Shown piece by piece: positions 41,648 to 50,943 of a stretch of 64,000 nucleotides of DNA. The translations under genes were made by a program, and so were the position numbers. Source of the DNA: Tropicimonas sp. IMCC34043 (GTDB taxonomy: Bacteria; Pseudomonadota; Alphaproteobacteria; Rhodobacterales; Rhodobacteraceae). The DNA is taken from assembly GCF_003390845.1 (NCBI RefSeq), contig NZ_QMEK01000001.1, positions 558,001-622,000 of the forward strand, given 5' to 3'. Under the pieces are notes generated by a model. That model saw nothing but the letters and a program-made list of their open reading frames with translations, made no database searches and was not told the origin of the DNA. How positions within the stretch are numbered: position 1 is the first letter of the stretch; each line of letters opens with the position of its first letter.

Positions 41648-42151
41648 ATGCAAATCAAGGATCTGGTCCCCTGGGCACACAAGGAAAAGGTCCCTGAGGG
41701 GAAAACCGAAAACGATAGCCCGATCACCTCGCTGCAACGCGAGATGAACCGGGTCTTCGAGGACTTCTGGGGTCGGCTCGACAGGCCTACAGGTCCTTTC
41801 GACTGGACCTGGGACAAGAGCGGGACTCGAGCCGATGTGGTCGAGACCGACGATGCAGTTGAACTGTCGATCGAGCTTCCGGGTATGGAGATGAAAGACA
41901 TCGACCTGACCGTGAGCGACGATCTGCTCACTCTGAAGGGCGAGAAGAAGGTCGAGCGCAAGGAAGAAAAGAAGGGCTACTACCTCTCCGAGCGCAGCTA
42001 CGGGTCGGTCTATCGGACCGTGCCGTTGCCTCCGGGCGTCGACAGCGACAAGGCGGAGGCTTCGTTCAAGAACGGTGTGCTGACGGTCAAGGTGCCGAAG
42101 ACCGAGGAGGCCCAGGCCAAGCTGAAGCGCATCGAGGTCAAGCCCGCGTAG
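41648..42151 (+). CDS. Small heat-shock protein Hsp20 (third of three)
   Basis: 167 residues. N-terminal ITSLQREMNRVFEDFWGRLD arm; alpha-crystallin domain ADVVETDDAVELSIELPGME, LLTLKGEKKVERKEEKKGYY, YGSVYRTVPLPPGVDSDKAE, KNGVLTVKVPKTEE. It is the closest of the three to the plain Hsp20 class found in heat-tolerance islands. A terminator follows ten bases after the stop. Confidence 0.95.
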   Translation: MQIKDLVPWAHKEKVPEGKTENDSPITSLQREMNRVFEDFWGRLDRPTGPFDWTWDKSGTRADVVETDDAVELSIELPGMEMKDIDLTVSDDLLTLKGEKKVERKEEKKGYYLSERSYGSVYRTVPLPPGVDSDKAEASFKNGVLTVKVPKTEEAQAKLKRIEVKPA

Positions 42152-42160
42152 TAGCATCGT

Positions 42161-42189
42161 GGGAGGGGAAGAACAGCCCTTCCCCTCCC
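42161..42189 (+). terminator. Terminator of the Hsp20 operon
   Basis: GGGAGGGGAAG pairs with CTTCCCCTCCC (11 bp) over a seven-base loop. The following bases ATTCGG are not a strong T run. Confidence 0.75.
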
Positions 42190-42593
42190 ATTCGGAATGC
42201 CGTGGCGGAGCTGATTGACTTGCCGCGGGCTGACCGACTGCGGCCGTTGGTTCATGGCAGTTGCGCAGGGCGTGATTGCGGCCAGTGAACTGACACCAAT
42301 TAGAGTCTTGCGAGGTCCGGGTTGAGAGAAAATCTTGCCCGGCGTGTCTTGATAGCGTGTCTGGCCATTCCGAAATCCCGCCCCTTCGCACGCGAAATTC
42401 AGGAGTGACAAAACTTCACAACGTGTATGGAGGCGCGTTCACGATGCCATTCACACCGTTGCACGAAAGAGGCCTGGTGCAGGCGTCAGTGGCGCTGGCG
42501 CAGTCGGCGCGATGCTCTTGAAAAAAGCGAACACCGCGTTCGCGCAGTTCGGCTGGAAAGGCGGGGTGAAGCTTCGAGTCGTCGTCAGGCTCA
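42190..42593. other. Gene-free stretch after the Hsp20 operon
   Basis: About 400 bases with no supported gene. No hairpin or repeat beyond the Hsp20 terminator was noticed. The IS3 remnant begins at its right end. Confidence 0.3.
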
Positions 42594-42794
42594 TCCTTTG
42601 AGTGTTCTATTCCCCGGTAAGCGCGGGGCGGTCCAGTGCATTCCGCCGTCCTCTTTGCGCCAGCGACAACAGGTTTGAACCGTCACGCCGATCTGACGGA
42701 GCGCCTTCTGAACCGATTTTCCCTGACCCTGCAGCACCTCAACCTGCCGCAGCTTCAAGACGTCGTTTTCCGGCTTCTCCCGCTTTCCGGCCAT
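42594..42794 (-). mobile_element. IS3-family OrfA remnant
   Basis: From the ATG complementary to 42792-42794 the reading MAGKREKPENDVLKLRQVEV, LQGQGKSVQKALRQIGVTVQ, TCCRWRKEDGGM is the helix-turn-helix start of an IS3-group OrfA. After GGM the sequence is unrelated and no OrfB follows. It lies in the gap between the Hsp20 operon and the 43-53 kb operon. Confidence 0.75.
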
Positions 42795-43012
42795 TTTCAG
42801 GTCCTCCAGAAATCGGATCATGCCATCCCACTTGGTGGACCATTTCCGTGAGGGCACTCCAACCGCAACAAAACCGGGCGAGGTTCGAGCCGTTTCAGAT
42901 CGGGCGCGAAATCCAATGACTCGCAGCCGATCAGATGATATTTTTTATTACCGCGTGCAGTTCAGGGTCGCTTTCCGTTCCTCCTCTTCGCCTCATCTTG
43001 AGCGATGAAAGC

Positions 43013-43879
43013 ATGGCTCGTTTGGCTCTCTACGTACTCGGCCAGGAGCGCCTCGTGAAAGGCGGTTCCACTGTGCCGGACCTGCCCGACCTGTTCTGGT
43101 CCGTGATCGGCTGCCTGCTGACCGTGCGAGGGCGAAGTCTGAGCCGGGCGCGCATCGCGGAACGGCTGTGGCCAGACAAGGAGCATGAGGCAGCGCGTCA
43201 TTGCCTGGCCAGCGCGCTGTGGCGGATCCGGATGCGGCTTGATCCTGACACGACCCCTTTGGTGACCGACGGCAACCTTGTCGCACTGTCCCGTAAGGTC
43301 TCGATCTGGGTCGATGCGCTGGCCTTCGAGCATCGCGCGAGGCCGCTGGTCGAACGGCCGTCGCTGCTTTCCGAACGGCGGAACCGGGCAAGGCTCGCAC
43401 GGGTGCTCCACGCCCATTGCGGCGAATTTCTTGGCCATATCGATCAGGAGGACATCGCCATCGAACGCGCCCGGCTGCGGGCGCTCTATCTCGATGCGCT
43501 CTATGAACTTTCCCGGGCACAGGCCGACGCGGAAGAATGGGCAGGGGCAATTCGCTCGGCCCGGGTTCTCTGTGCGGCCGAGCCGCTGCGTGAGGATGCT
43601 CAACGCCTGCTCATCGAAGCCTATTCGCGTCGCGGAAACCGCGGGCTTGCGCTGCGCCAGTTCCAGATCTGCGAGGCGACCTTGGCGCGTGAATTGCAGG
43701 TTCCGCCGATGCCGGAAACACTGGCGCTGCGTGCCCGCCTTCTGGATGCGCGAGGCGAAGCGCCTTTGACGCCAGCGACGGCGATCCCGCCGGATGGACA
43801 TCGCGATACGTTGATCCATGCCCGCGACAGCCTCGTAGATGCGCTCTGGGCCATCGAGCGGACGCTCGGGACCATCTGA
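43013..43879 (+). CDS. BTAD-type (SARP-like) transcriptional regulator
   Basis: 288 residues from ATG 43013. Residues about 25-95 form a winged helix (LTVRGRSLSRARIAERLWPD, HCLASALWRIRMRLDPDTTP). Residues 130-250 are a bacterial transcriptional activation domain of helical repeats (LYLDALYELSRAQADAEEWA, ARVLCAAEPLREDAQRLLIE, GNRGLALRQFQICEATLARE). No ATPase or receiver domain. It is 129 bases upstream of, and co-directional with, the seven-gene effector operon, so it is the likely regulator. Confidence 0.8.
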   Translation: MARLALYVLGQERLVKGGSTVPDLPDLFWSVIGCLLTVRGRSLSRARIAERLWPDKEHEAARHCLASALWRIRMRLDPDTTPLVTDGNLVALSRKVSIWVDALAFEHRARPLVERPSLLSERRNRARLARVLHAHCGEFLGHIDQEDIAIERARLRALYLDALYELSRAQADAEEWAGAIRSARVLCAAEPLREDAQRLLIEAYSRRGNRGLALRQFQICEATLARELQVPPMPETLALRARLLDARGEAPLTPATAIPPDGHRDTLIHARDSLVDALWAIERTLGTI

Positions 43880-44008
43880 CCCTCCCACACCGCACCGTTC
43901 CGACATTGTGTCCTCGCCGCCGGGGCCATGGCCGCGCCTGCGCCGGTGTCGGACTTGAACCGGCGCGGTGTCGCCCGGGTGATCCACGCGTGACGGCCCG
44001 GTGATGCC

Positions 44009-44296
44009 GTGATGGCAGCGTGGAACGATTCGGCCGAGCGCGAAGGAATCGGGGGCGTGAATGGCGGTAGACCAGAGGACAATCGCGGGGATCGGGCGGC
44101 GGGCAATCTGCTCCTGCGCTACTGGCGCGAGGTCGGACCGCACGGTGCGGGGCGCCTGCGCGGGACGATCCGCGACTTGTCCGGCGCCATGCTGGGCGCT
44201 TTCGAGACGGAGCAGGGGCTGTTCGCCTTGCTCCACCGCCTTATCGGCGCCAAGCCGCAGACCCGCAACGACAACGATCCGGAGGGACCACCATGA
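44009..44296 (+). CDS. Small unknown protein, first gene of the effector operon
   Basis: 95 residues from GTG 44009 (ATG 44012 alternative). Arg/Gly-rich, with a helical segment (GTIRDLSGAMLGAFETEQGL then FALLHRLIG). The stop overlaps the next ATG (ATGA), indicating coupling. No family recognised. Confidence 0.5.
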   Translation: MMAAWNDSAEREGIGGVNGGRPEDNRGDRAAGNLLLRYWREVGPHGAGRLRGTIRDLSGAMLGAFETEQGLFALLHRLIGAKPQTRNDNDPEGPP

Positions 44297-45360
44297 GCGA
44301 CGCTGATTTCCCGCTCCTGCGCGCGAGCCTCGCGCCGGAATATGCCGGGCTTCCGGCTGCCGATCTCGACCAGCTGGTGCGCCAGATCTATGGCCCCGAG
44401 GCAAGTGCCGAGGATGTCGAGGGGCTGTTCGACGATATCGGCCGCGGCCTGAGCCATGCTGCCCGGGGTGTTGGCCGGTTCGCCCAGCAGGCCGCTCCGG
44501 TGATCCAGCGGGCGCTGCCTGCGGTGGCGCAGGGCGCGGCGGCCGGATCGGCGTTCGGTCCCTGGGGGGCGCTGATCGGCGCTGCCGCGGGTGCCACGGG
44601 GGGAATACTCTCGCAGTCGCGCAACCGCACGGCGCGTGACATCGGCGGTGCCATCCATGGCGCGGGAAGTCTTGTGTCAACCGTGCGCGGTGGCGGTGCA
44701 ACCGGGGCACTGGGGGCGTTGACGTCGGTCGGGTCGGGGGCACTCGGTGCGACGCCGGGTGGCCGTCAGGCGGCCGCGGCCATGCAGCGAGGGCAATCTC
44801 GCGGCTCTTCGGGCACAAGCGGGGCCGCCAACGCACTGGCGGGTCTGCTGGCGCGGCCCGAACTGCTGCAATCGCTGACCGCGGCGATGATGGGGCGCTA
44901 TGCCCGGCAAACGACTTCGGTTGCCGGACAACAGGTGCCGGTCAGTCAGTTGCTCGCGGCATTGTCGACGGTGGCGCAGCGCGCCGCGCACGAGGCGGCC
45001 GAGTTCGAGCCCGGGGCCGAACGGACCCCGGCCTATGCCGAAGCCGCCGAGGCGGCGCTTGGCGTCGATGCCGAGGACGCCGAGGGCCGCACCGATGCCC
45101 TGCTGACGCTGCTGGCACTGGCGCCCTCGATCTGGATGCAGCGCCCGCCGGTTACGGTGCAGCTTGCGCCACCCGATCCGTATTTCGGCTTCGGCGGCGC
45201 GGACGCCGGGGGCCTCGGCGAGGATTGGGAGGGCGATCCGCTCGAGGATCTGGATTGGGAATGGGACGAGGACCCGGCCGAGGTCGGCTGGGACGAGGAT
45301 GAAGAAACCGAGGATTGGGATCCCGGTGACGCCGCCATGGAGGAGATCCGCTATGCTTGA
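44293..45360 (+). CDS. Unknown protein with Gly/Ala-zipper core and acidic Trp-rich tail
   Basis: 355 residues. After a polar N-terminus (to about 55) come amphipathic and Gly/Ala-rich segments (FAQQAAPVIQRALPAVAQGA, FGPWGALIGAAAGATGGILS) like membrane-inserting glycine zippers. A low-complexity Gly/Ser middle and a helical part (LLAALSTVAQRAAHEAAEF) follow. The last 55 residues are extremely acidic with repeated Trp (GEDWEGDPLEDLDWEWDEDP). It could be a membrane-active or scaffold protein. Overlaps both neighbours. Confidence 0.6.
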   Translation: MSDADFPLLRASLAPEYAGLPAADLDQLVRQIYGPEASAEDVEGLFDDIGRGLSHAARGVGRFAQQAAPVIQRALPAVAQGAAAGSAFGPWGALIGAAAGATGGILSQSRNRTARDIGGAIHGAGSLVSTVRGGGATGALGALTSVGSGALGATPGGRQAAAAMQRGQSRGSSGTSGAANALAGLLARPELLQSLTAAMMGRYARQTTSVAGQQVPVSQLLAALSTVAQRAAHEAAEFEPGAERTPAYAEAAEAALGVDAEDAEGRTDALLTLLALAPSIWMQRPPVTVQLAPPDPYFGFGGADAGGLGEDWEGDPLEDLDWEWDEDPAEVGWDEDEETEDWDPGDAAMEEIRYA

Positions 45361-45823
45361 ACTGCCGAGGGACCTGATACAGCCCGACCCGTCCCAGCCT
45401 GCAGGCGATCCGGCGTCGATCATGGCGCAACTCGCCGGCAGCGATCCGCGGCTTGCGATGTTGATGCAGCTTCTTCAGTCCGGCCGCGCCAGGGAGGGCG
45501 CCGCGCCGGAACCGGTCGATGACCGGACCGAGACCATCGTCGATCTGAGCGAGCGTCTGGAAGCCGCCGAGGCGCAGATCCTGCGGCTGAAGACCAGCGG
45601 CCGGCGGTTGCTGGAACGGGCGCGCGCCAGCGAGGAACGTCTGTCCGAGCTTGCCGCCGCGCTTGGCGCCTGCGGCCTGTGTTGGGGCGAGGATCCGGGC
45701 TGCCCGAGTTGCCGGGGCCGCGGCCGTCCCGGCATGACCCGACCCGACCCGGACCTGCGTCAGCAGCTTTTCGGACCACAGCGCTCCCGCGCGGGGCGCA
45801 GCGACGAACCGGCGGCACACTGA
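45353..45823 (+). CDS. Unknown coiled-coil protein with CxxC-x6-CxxC
   Basis: 156 residues. A predicted coiled coil spans 55-105 (DLSERLEAAEAQILRLKTSG), then C107-x2-C110-x6-C117-x2-C120 (CGLCWGEDPGCPSC) followed by RGRGRPG, a zinc-ribbon-like knuckle. The start overlaps the previous stop by eight bases. The small protein may organise or recruit the larger operon products. No named family. Confidence 0.6.
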   Translation: MLELPRDLIQPDPSQPAGDPASIMAQLAGSDPRLAMLMQLLQSGRAREGAAPEPVDDRTETIVDLSERLEAAEAQILRLKTSGRRLLERARASEERLSELAAALGACGLCWGEDPGCPSCRGRGRPGMTRPDPDLRQQLFGPQRSRAGRSDEPAAH

Positions 45824-45850
45824 AACCATGCGGAAAGGGAGTAGAAGACC

Positions 45851-46468
45851 ATGGTTGATACTTATTCCTATGAATCAGACTACGAGGACGAGTTCGAAAG
45901 CGCCGAGGACGTCTTCGACGAGGTCGAGTCGGATGACGAGGCCGACATGTGGGCTGAAGCCCGGCCAAGGCGCCGCATTCGACTGCGCCCGCCAATCAAG
46001 ACCCCGCCCAGGGGAAATGCCGTCGCCCGGCTGACGCCCGGAGGTTTTGCCACCAAGGCCGAACTGGCGGCCACGGCGAAGAAGCTGGATGGCCGGATCG
46101 GTGTGCTGTCGACCTCGGTCAAGACCCTCGGCACGCGGACCCGCAGCCTTGAGGTCGAGACAGGGCGGACGAGCACGGCGCTGCGCCGCGAGATCGCTTC
46201 GCGCAAGAAGACCACCGACGATCTGAAGCGCACGCTGGACGAGACACGGCAGATCTCGATTCTGATGCCGCTGCTCAGCAGCCCCGGCACGGTCACGGTC
46301 GGCGGCAATACCATCCCGGTGAACGAGGGCGACACCTTCTCCAAGTTACTGCCCATCCTGTTGTTTTCCAGCTCCGGCTCGTCCGGGTCCGGCGGCGGGA
46401 TGTTTGGCGGCGACAACAGCAGCATGATGATGCTGGCGCTCGTCCTCGCATTTTCCGGCAACAAATAG
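45851..46468 (+). CDS. Unknown protein: acidic N-terminus, coiled coil, hydrophobic end
   Basis: 205 residues. Residues 1-37 are strongly acidic (YESDYEDEFESAEDVFDEVE), then a basic linker and a coiled coil at about 70-135 (TKAELAATAKKLDGRIGVLS, TSTALRREIASRKKTTDDLK). The C-terminus is hydrophobic and Gly/Ser-rich, ending MMMLALVLAFSGNK. The acidic end resembles the tail of the 355-residue protein. It looks like a structural or tethering protein. Confidence 0.6.
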   Translation: MVDTYSYESDYEDEFESAEDVFDEVESDDEADMWAEARPRRRIRLRPPIKTPPRGNAVARLTPGGFATKAELAATAKKLDGRIGVLSTSVKTLGTRTRSLEVETGRTSTALRREIASRKKTTDDLKRTLDETRQISILMPLLSSPGTVTVGGNTIPVNEGDTFSKLLPILLFSSSGSSGSGGGMFGGDNSSMMMLALVLAFSGNK

Positions 46469-46489
46469 CGAACCGAAAGGAGCCGGACC

Positions 46490-46960
46490 ATGAGTATGAA
46501 CCTGGCACTGGGATTGGCCCTTGGCCAGAAGTTGGCCGAGAGCCGCGGCGTCGAGAGCGTCGAGGCGCGGCGCAGGGCTGGCGTCCTTCTGGGGGTGATG
46601 GGCTCGACACCGGCGAGCTTCGTCGCCACCAAGGTCGTGATCGACCAGCAACTGAGACTCGAACAGAACAATCGTGGCGACAAGGGCGACAAGGGCGACG
46701 ATGTGGCCGGCGCAGGCGACGCCGGACCGGACGTGATCGACGACGCCGCATTCGCCGCGTTGGTCGAGGAAACGGTCCATGCCGAGTTCGAGAAGGCCGT
46801 TCCGCTGATCCAGGCCGAGGTCGGGACGATCGGAGCCAAGCTCGACCCAAAGGCGCTGGCGATGGTACTGGGTCCGATCATCCGGGACGCGGTTGTCGAG
46901 GGGATGAAACAGGCGCAGGCGGCCGCCGCGACCGCCTCGCCGGGTAACAAGCAGCCCTGA
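46490..46960 (+). CDS. Unknown small protein with GDKGDKGDD segment
   Basis: 156 residues. A helical N-terminal half (MNLALGLALGQKLAESRGVE, FVATKVVIDQQLRLEQNN) is followed by a short collagen-like GDKGDKGDD and a second helical half (VEETVHAEFEKAVPLIQAEV). AAAGGAGC precedes the start. No family recognised. Spacing of 22 and 29 bases to its neighbours supports one operon. Confidence 0.55.
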   Translation: MSMNLALGLALGQKLAESRGVESVEARRRAGVLLGVMGSTPASFVATKVVIDQQLRLEQNNRGDKGDKGDDVAGAGDAGPDVIDDAAFAALVEETVHAEFEKAVPLIQAEVGTIGAKLDPKALAMVLGPIIRDAVVEGMKQAQAAAATASPGNKQP

Positions 46961-46989
46961 GCCCGCCGGAACGGAATGGGGATACTCCC

Positions 46990-49900
46990 ATGACATCGAC
47001 CCAATCGCGAATGGACCCCGCGCTTGAGGAACTGATCGCCGAAGGCGCCGCCGAGGATCACGTTGCGATCATCGTCCGGCTGCACGAGGGGGCGGAACCG
47101 CCGCCGGGGCTCCATCTGGTGGCGCGCTTCGGGACCATCGCAACCGGGCGGGCGGATCGCGGCGCACTGCGGGCGATCCACGATCATCCGTCGGTCGCAA
47201 GCCTCAAGGCACCGCGTACCTATGCCGGCGAGCTTGGGGGGGGGCTGGCCGAGGGTCCGGACGAACCCGGCCTGAGCGAAGCCGACCCCACGCCGACCGA
47301 CGAGGACCGCCGCCGACCCGAGGGGCTGCCCGAGACCGGACGCGGCGTGGTGGTCGCGGTCATCGACTGGGGCTGCGATTTCGCGCATCCCGACTTTCGC
47401 GCCAGTGACGGGCGCACGCGGCTGATCGGGTTATGGGATCAGCGTGCCTCGGGGTCCTCGCCCCGGCCCTATGGCTATGGCCGCCTGCACGGACCGGCGG
47501 CCATCGACCGGGCGCTGGCGGGGCGCGATCCTTTCGCGGCGCTGGGCTATGCGCCGTCGATCGGCGATGCACCGACCCACGGCTCCCATGTCCTCGGCAT
47601 CGCTGCGGGCAACGGCCGGGCAGGCGGACCGCAGGGGATCGCACCCGAGGCGGATCTGTTCTTTTGCCATCTCGGGCCGGGTCTGGGCGAATTGGGCGAC
47701 TCGATCGGGTTGATGGAGGCCGTGGATTGTGCAGTCCGCGTGGCCGGTCGGCGGCCGGTTGCGATCAATCTCAGCATCGGCCGGCATGCGGGTCCCCACG
47801 ATGGCTCGTTGCTGATCGAACGGGCCATCGACTGGCTGATCACCAATCGCCCGGGTACCGTCGTGGTCCAGAGCACCGGCAACTATTATGCCCGCGACGT
47901 TCACATGGCGGGACGGCTGCACGAGACCCAGACCGATACGGTGCCGTTCCGGTTGGAAAAGCGCGACGATACCGCGATCACGGTCGAGGTCTGGTACAAG
48001 GCGGCCGACACCTTTCATGCCCGGGTCGTCGCGCCCGATGGGCAAATGGCTGCGGCGCCTCGCGGCGAAAATGCGGTGCTACGTGGGCCGGACGGCGACT
48101 TCGGCACACTCTATCACCGCGCTTTCGATCCGAACAACGGCGACCATCTGATTCAATTGGTGCTGCGGCCGGTGGCACCTTCCGGCGACTGGCGGCTGGA
48201 ATTGACCGGGATCGACGTGGTGGACGGCCGATGGCACGCCTGGATCGAGCGCAACCCGCGCTGTCCGCCCTGCCAGGTGCGTTTCCCTGACGACCGGGCC
48301 GAGCCGAGCGGCTCCACCGGCAGCATATGCAATGCGCTGCGCACCATCGCGGTCGGGGCCTATGACGGCCATTCGGACCGGCCGAGGCTCGCGCGTTTCT
48401 CCAGCGTCGGGCCGACCCGGGACGGGCGGCCGAAACCGTTGCTGGTCGCGCCGGGGGTGCGGGTATTGTCGGTGCGCTCGCGCGGCGATGCCGCAGCCGA
48501 GCCGGGATATGTGCGCATGAGCGGCACCAGCATGGCCGCACCGCATGTCACCGGGACCGCGGCGCTGATGCTGCAGGCCGCCGGTGCGCATCCGATCGCG
48601 ATCCTGCGTGCGGCGCTTTTCGCCACGCTCGCGCCGCCGCCCGAGGCGGATCCGCGATGGGGATACGGGCGGCTCGACATTTCCGCGGCGGTTGCCCGCG
48701 CCCGCAGGATCGGCACGGCAGCGAGCGGGGAGGGTGGTGCAACAGAGGAGGAAGGGATCATGGCCGAAGCCGAGGACGCGTCTGCGCCCGTGCAGCGCAC
48801 GGCCTGGACTGTGGGGCGCGACTTTACCCAGCCGACCGTGCAGCAGCGCGTGCTCGGCGCGATGAGCGAGGCCGAGCTTGAGGCGGTTCTGGGTGAAGGT
48901 CCGCCGCTTGTTGCTGCGGTCACACGCGAGGCGGCGCCGGAAGGGTATCCGGAGACGGTGGCTGCGGACGATCCGCTGCAGGTGCTCGACCGGGCAATCG
49001 ATCCCGAAGATCCGAGCCTTGCCGTCGTCGCCTGGCCGGGATTGCGCCCCGCCGGGCCGCTGATGCCGGGCGATCTGGTGGTGCAGGGTCTGGGCGCCGC
49101 GCGACCGACCTGCCGGATCGTCCTCGACCCGAGATTGCGGCCGCGCAGCGCAGTCGCGCCGGGCGAGAGCGCGGCGGACCTCGCGCTGGGATATCCGGGA
49201 TACTATGTCCGGGTCGCCGAAACGACTGGCGAGGGCGCGCTGCGGCGGATCATGGGCCCTGACGGTCTGGTTCTGCCCGGAACTCTGGTGCTGCGAAGCG
49301 GCGAGGCGGGCGATGCGCCCGACGGCCGCCCGACCCTGCGCCGCGGCGCCTCGGGGCCGGCGGTGCGCGAGGCTCAGGTCCGACTGAACCGGCTTGACGC
49401 CGCGCGGCGCCTGCTGGGTGAGGCGCCGCTGCTCGACGCGCCGTTGGCAATCGACGGGCGCTATGGCGCGCGTACCGAGGCCGCTGCCAGGGCGTTTCAG
49501 CGCGTCGCGTTCCCCGACGCCCCGGACCAGTGGGACGGCGTTCTGGGACGACGCAGCTGGGCGGCGTTGCTCGACGCGACCCGGGGCGGTGGGCACGACG
49601 ATCTGCCCGGGACGACGCTGCCGCCCGAGGTCGAGGTCGCAGCGCGGCCCGCGGCGCGCACGATCCCGATCATTGCCCTGCCCGGGGTCATGGGCACGCG
49701 GCTGCGCCTGGCCGGAGGCAGGCTGCCCGACTGGGACCCCGACAGCAGACTCACCATGCTGCGCTGGTTCCGCGCCTCGGCCACCGACAAGCTGGCCGGA
49801 CTGGATGCCCGCAATACGGCTCGGCGGATCGACGACACTTCGGATGTCGTCGCACATTCACGGGGCTGGGATCATTTGTCTTCCGGCTTCTATCGCCCGC

Positions 49901-50916
49901 TGCTTGCAGCGCTCGAGCGCACGTTCAACCCGGGAAGATCGGGCAGGGCCGGCGTGCGCTCTCCGGTCTATGCCTTCGGATATGACTGGCGACAATCCTG
50001 CGGCAACCACGCACGGGCGCTGGAACGCTTCATCGACAGCGTGCTGGAACGCGAACGGGCCGAGGAGGTGGTGCTGGTCACCCACTCGATGGGCGGGCTC
50101 GTGGTGCGCGGCGCGCTGCCGCTGATTGCGGCGCGGGTGCGCGGGGTGGTGCATTGCGTGATGCCGGCTGCCGGGGCGGTCGTTGCGGCGCGGCGCATGC
50201 GCACCGGGTTCGATCCCGCAATCGACGGCAATCTGGGCGAGATGGTGGCCGAAATGGCCGCCGAGGCGCTCGGGCTCGATCCGGTGGAGCGCGATGACGC
50301 GGACGAGGGGATCGGAGATTTCATCACCACCCGGCTTTTCGCGGCGATCTTCAGCGACTCGCTGTTGCGCCCCAATCCGCTCTATTATGGGCGACTTATG
50401 GCGCGCCTGCCGGGCGCCGTGGAGCTTCTTCCCTCGAACGCGCTCGGCCGGCGCTGGTGGGGGCATCTCGCGCATCCCCGCGCGCCGGCATCGGTCTATG
50501 ACGCCTATGCCGCCCCGGCACCGGCCGGCCTGGTGCATGCGGGCCTCAGCACGGCGGAAAAGTCCGCATTGCGCGCGCGGTTCGCCGACGCCGGGCGGTT
50601 TCATGCCGGCCTTGGCTATCATCCCCGTACCGGCGTTCTGGCATCGAGCGGACTGACCACCGATGTGGCGCTGGAACCGAACGCGATCCGGCGCGAAGGC
50701 GACGGGACCGTGCCGCTGGCCAGCGCAAGCTGTCCTGGGCTGACACGGCCGCTGTTTGCCCGCGTGTTCTCGCGGGTCGAGCATTCGGAATGCTTTTCGG
50801 ATCCGGGATTTCTCGACGGTGTGCTTGACGGTGTGGCCTATGCGCTCGGCAGCGGCGCGCCGTTGGGAAGCGCCGCGCCGCCGCGCCGCAGCCGCGCCGG
50901 GGCGACGGCGCCCTGA
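46990..50916 (+). CDS. Subtilisin-like protease / peptidoglycan-binding / LCAT-like lipase fusion
   Basis: 1308 residues. An inhibitor-I9-like segment (30-80) precedes an S8 protease domain of about 115-575. Its triad is D126 (VVVAVIDWGCDF), H197 (THGSHVLGIAAGN) and S514 (SGTSMAAPHVTG). A beta-rich insert of about 125 residues between His and Ser resembles CspA-type peptidases. Residues 650-775 are a module also found in the next gene. A PG_binding_1 domain follows at about 779-865 (LRRGASGPAVREAQVRLN). An alpha/beta-hydrolase of LCAT type occupies 893-1300: S1033 in THSMGGL, D1238 in EGDGTVPLA, H1265 in VEHSECF. No classical signal peptide. Both catalytic sites look complete. Confidence 0.85.
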   Translation: MTSTQSRMDPALEELIAEGAAEDHVAIIVRLHEGAEPPPGLHLVARFGTIATGRADRGALRAIHDHPSVASLKAPRTYAGELGGGLAEGPDEPGLSEADPTPTDEDRRRPEGLPETGRGVVVAVIDWGCDFAHPDFRASDGRTRLIGLWDQRASGSSPRPYGYGRLHGPAAIDRALAGRDPFAALGYAPSIGDAPTHGSHVLGIAAGNGRAGGPQGIAPEADLFFCHLGPGLGELGDSIGLMEAVDCAVRVAGRRPVAINLSIGRHAGPHDGSLLIERAIDWLITNRPGTVVVQSTGNYYARDVHMAGRLHETQTDTVPFRLEKRDDTAITVEVWYKAADTFHARVVAPDGQMAAAPRGENAVLRGPDGDFGTLYHRAFDPNNGDHLIQLVLRPVAPSGDWRLELTGIDVVDGRWHAWIERNPRCPPCQVRFPDDRAEPSGSTGSICNALRTIAVGAYDGHSDRPRLARFSSVGPTRDGRPKPLLVAPGVRVLSVRSRGDAAAEPGYVRMSGTSMAAPHVTGTAALMLQAAGAHPIAILRAALFATLAPPPEADPRWGYGRLDISAAVARARRIGTAASGEGGATEEEGIMAEAEDASAPVQRTAWTVGRDFTQPTVQQRVLGAMSEAELEAVLGEGPPLVAAVTREAAPEGYPETVAADDPLQVLDRAIDPEDPSLAVVAWPGLRPAGPLMPGDLVVQGLGAARPTCRIVLDPRLRPRSAVAPGESAADLALGYPGYYVRVAETTGEGALRRIMGPDGLVLPGTLVLRSGEAGDAPDGRPTLRRGASGPAVREAQVRLNRLDAARRLLGEAPLLDAPLAIDGRYGARTEAAARAFQRVAFPDAPDQWDGVLGRRSWAALLDATRGGGHDDLPGTTLPPEVEVAARPAARTIPIIALPGVMGTRLRLAGGRLPDWDPDSRLTMLRWFRASATDKLAGLDARNTARRIDDTSDVVAHSRGWDHLSSGFYRPLLAALERTFNPGRSGRAGVRSPVYAFGYDWRQSCGNHARALERFIDSVLERERAEEVVLVTHSMGGLVVRGALPLIAARVRGVVHCVMPAAGAVVAARRMRTGFDPAIDGNLGEMVAEMAAEALGLDPVERDDADEGIGDFITTRLFAAIFSDSLLRPNPLYYGRLMARLPGAVELLPSNALGRRWWGHLAHPRAPASVYDAYAAPAPAGLVHAGLSTAEKSALRARFADAGRFHAGLGYHPRTGVLASSGLTTDVALEPNAIRREGDGTVPLASASCPGLTRPLFARVFSRVEHSECFSDPGFLDGVLDGVAYALGSGAPLGSAAPPRRSRAGATAP

Positions 50917-50943
50917 ATGGCGATTTGGGAGGGGGGACAGGCA

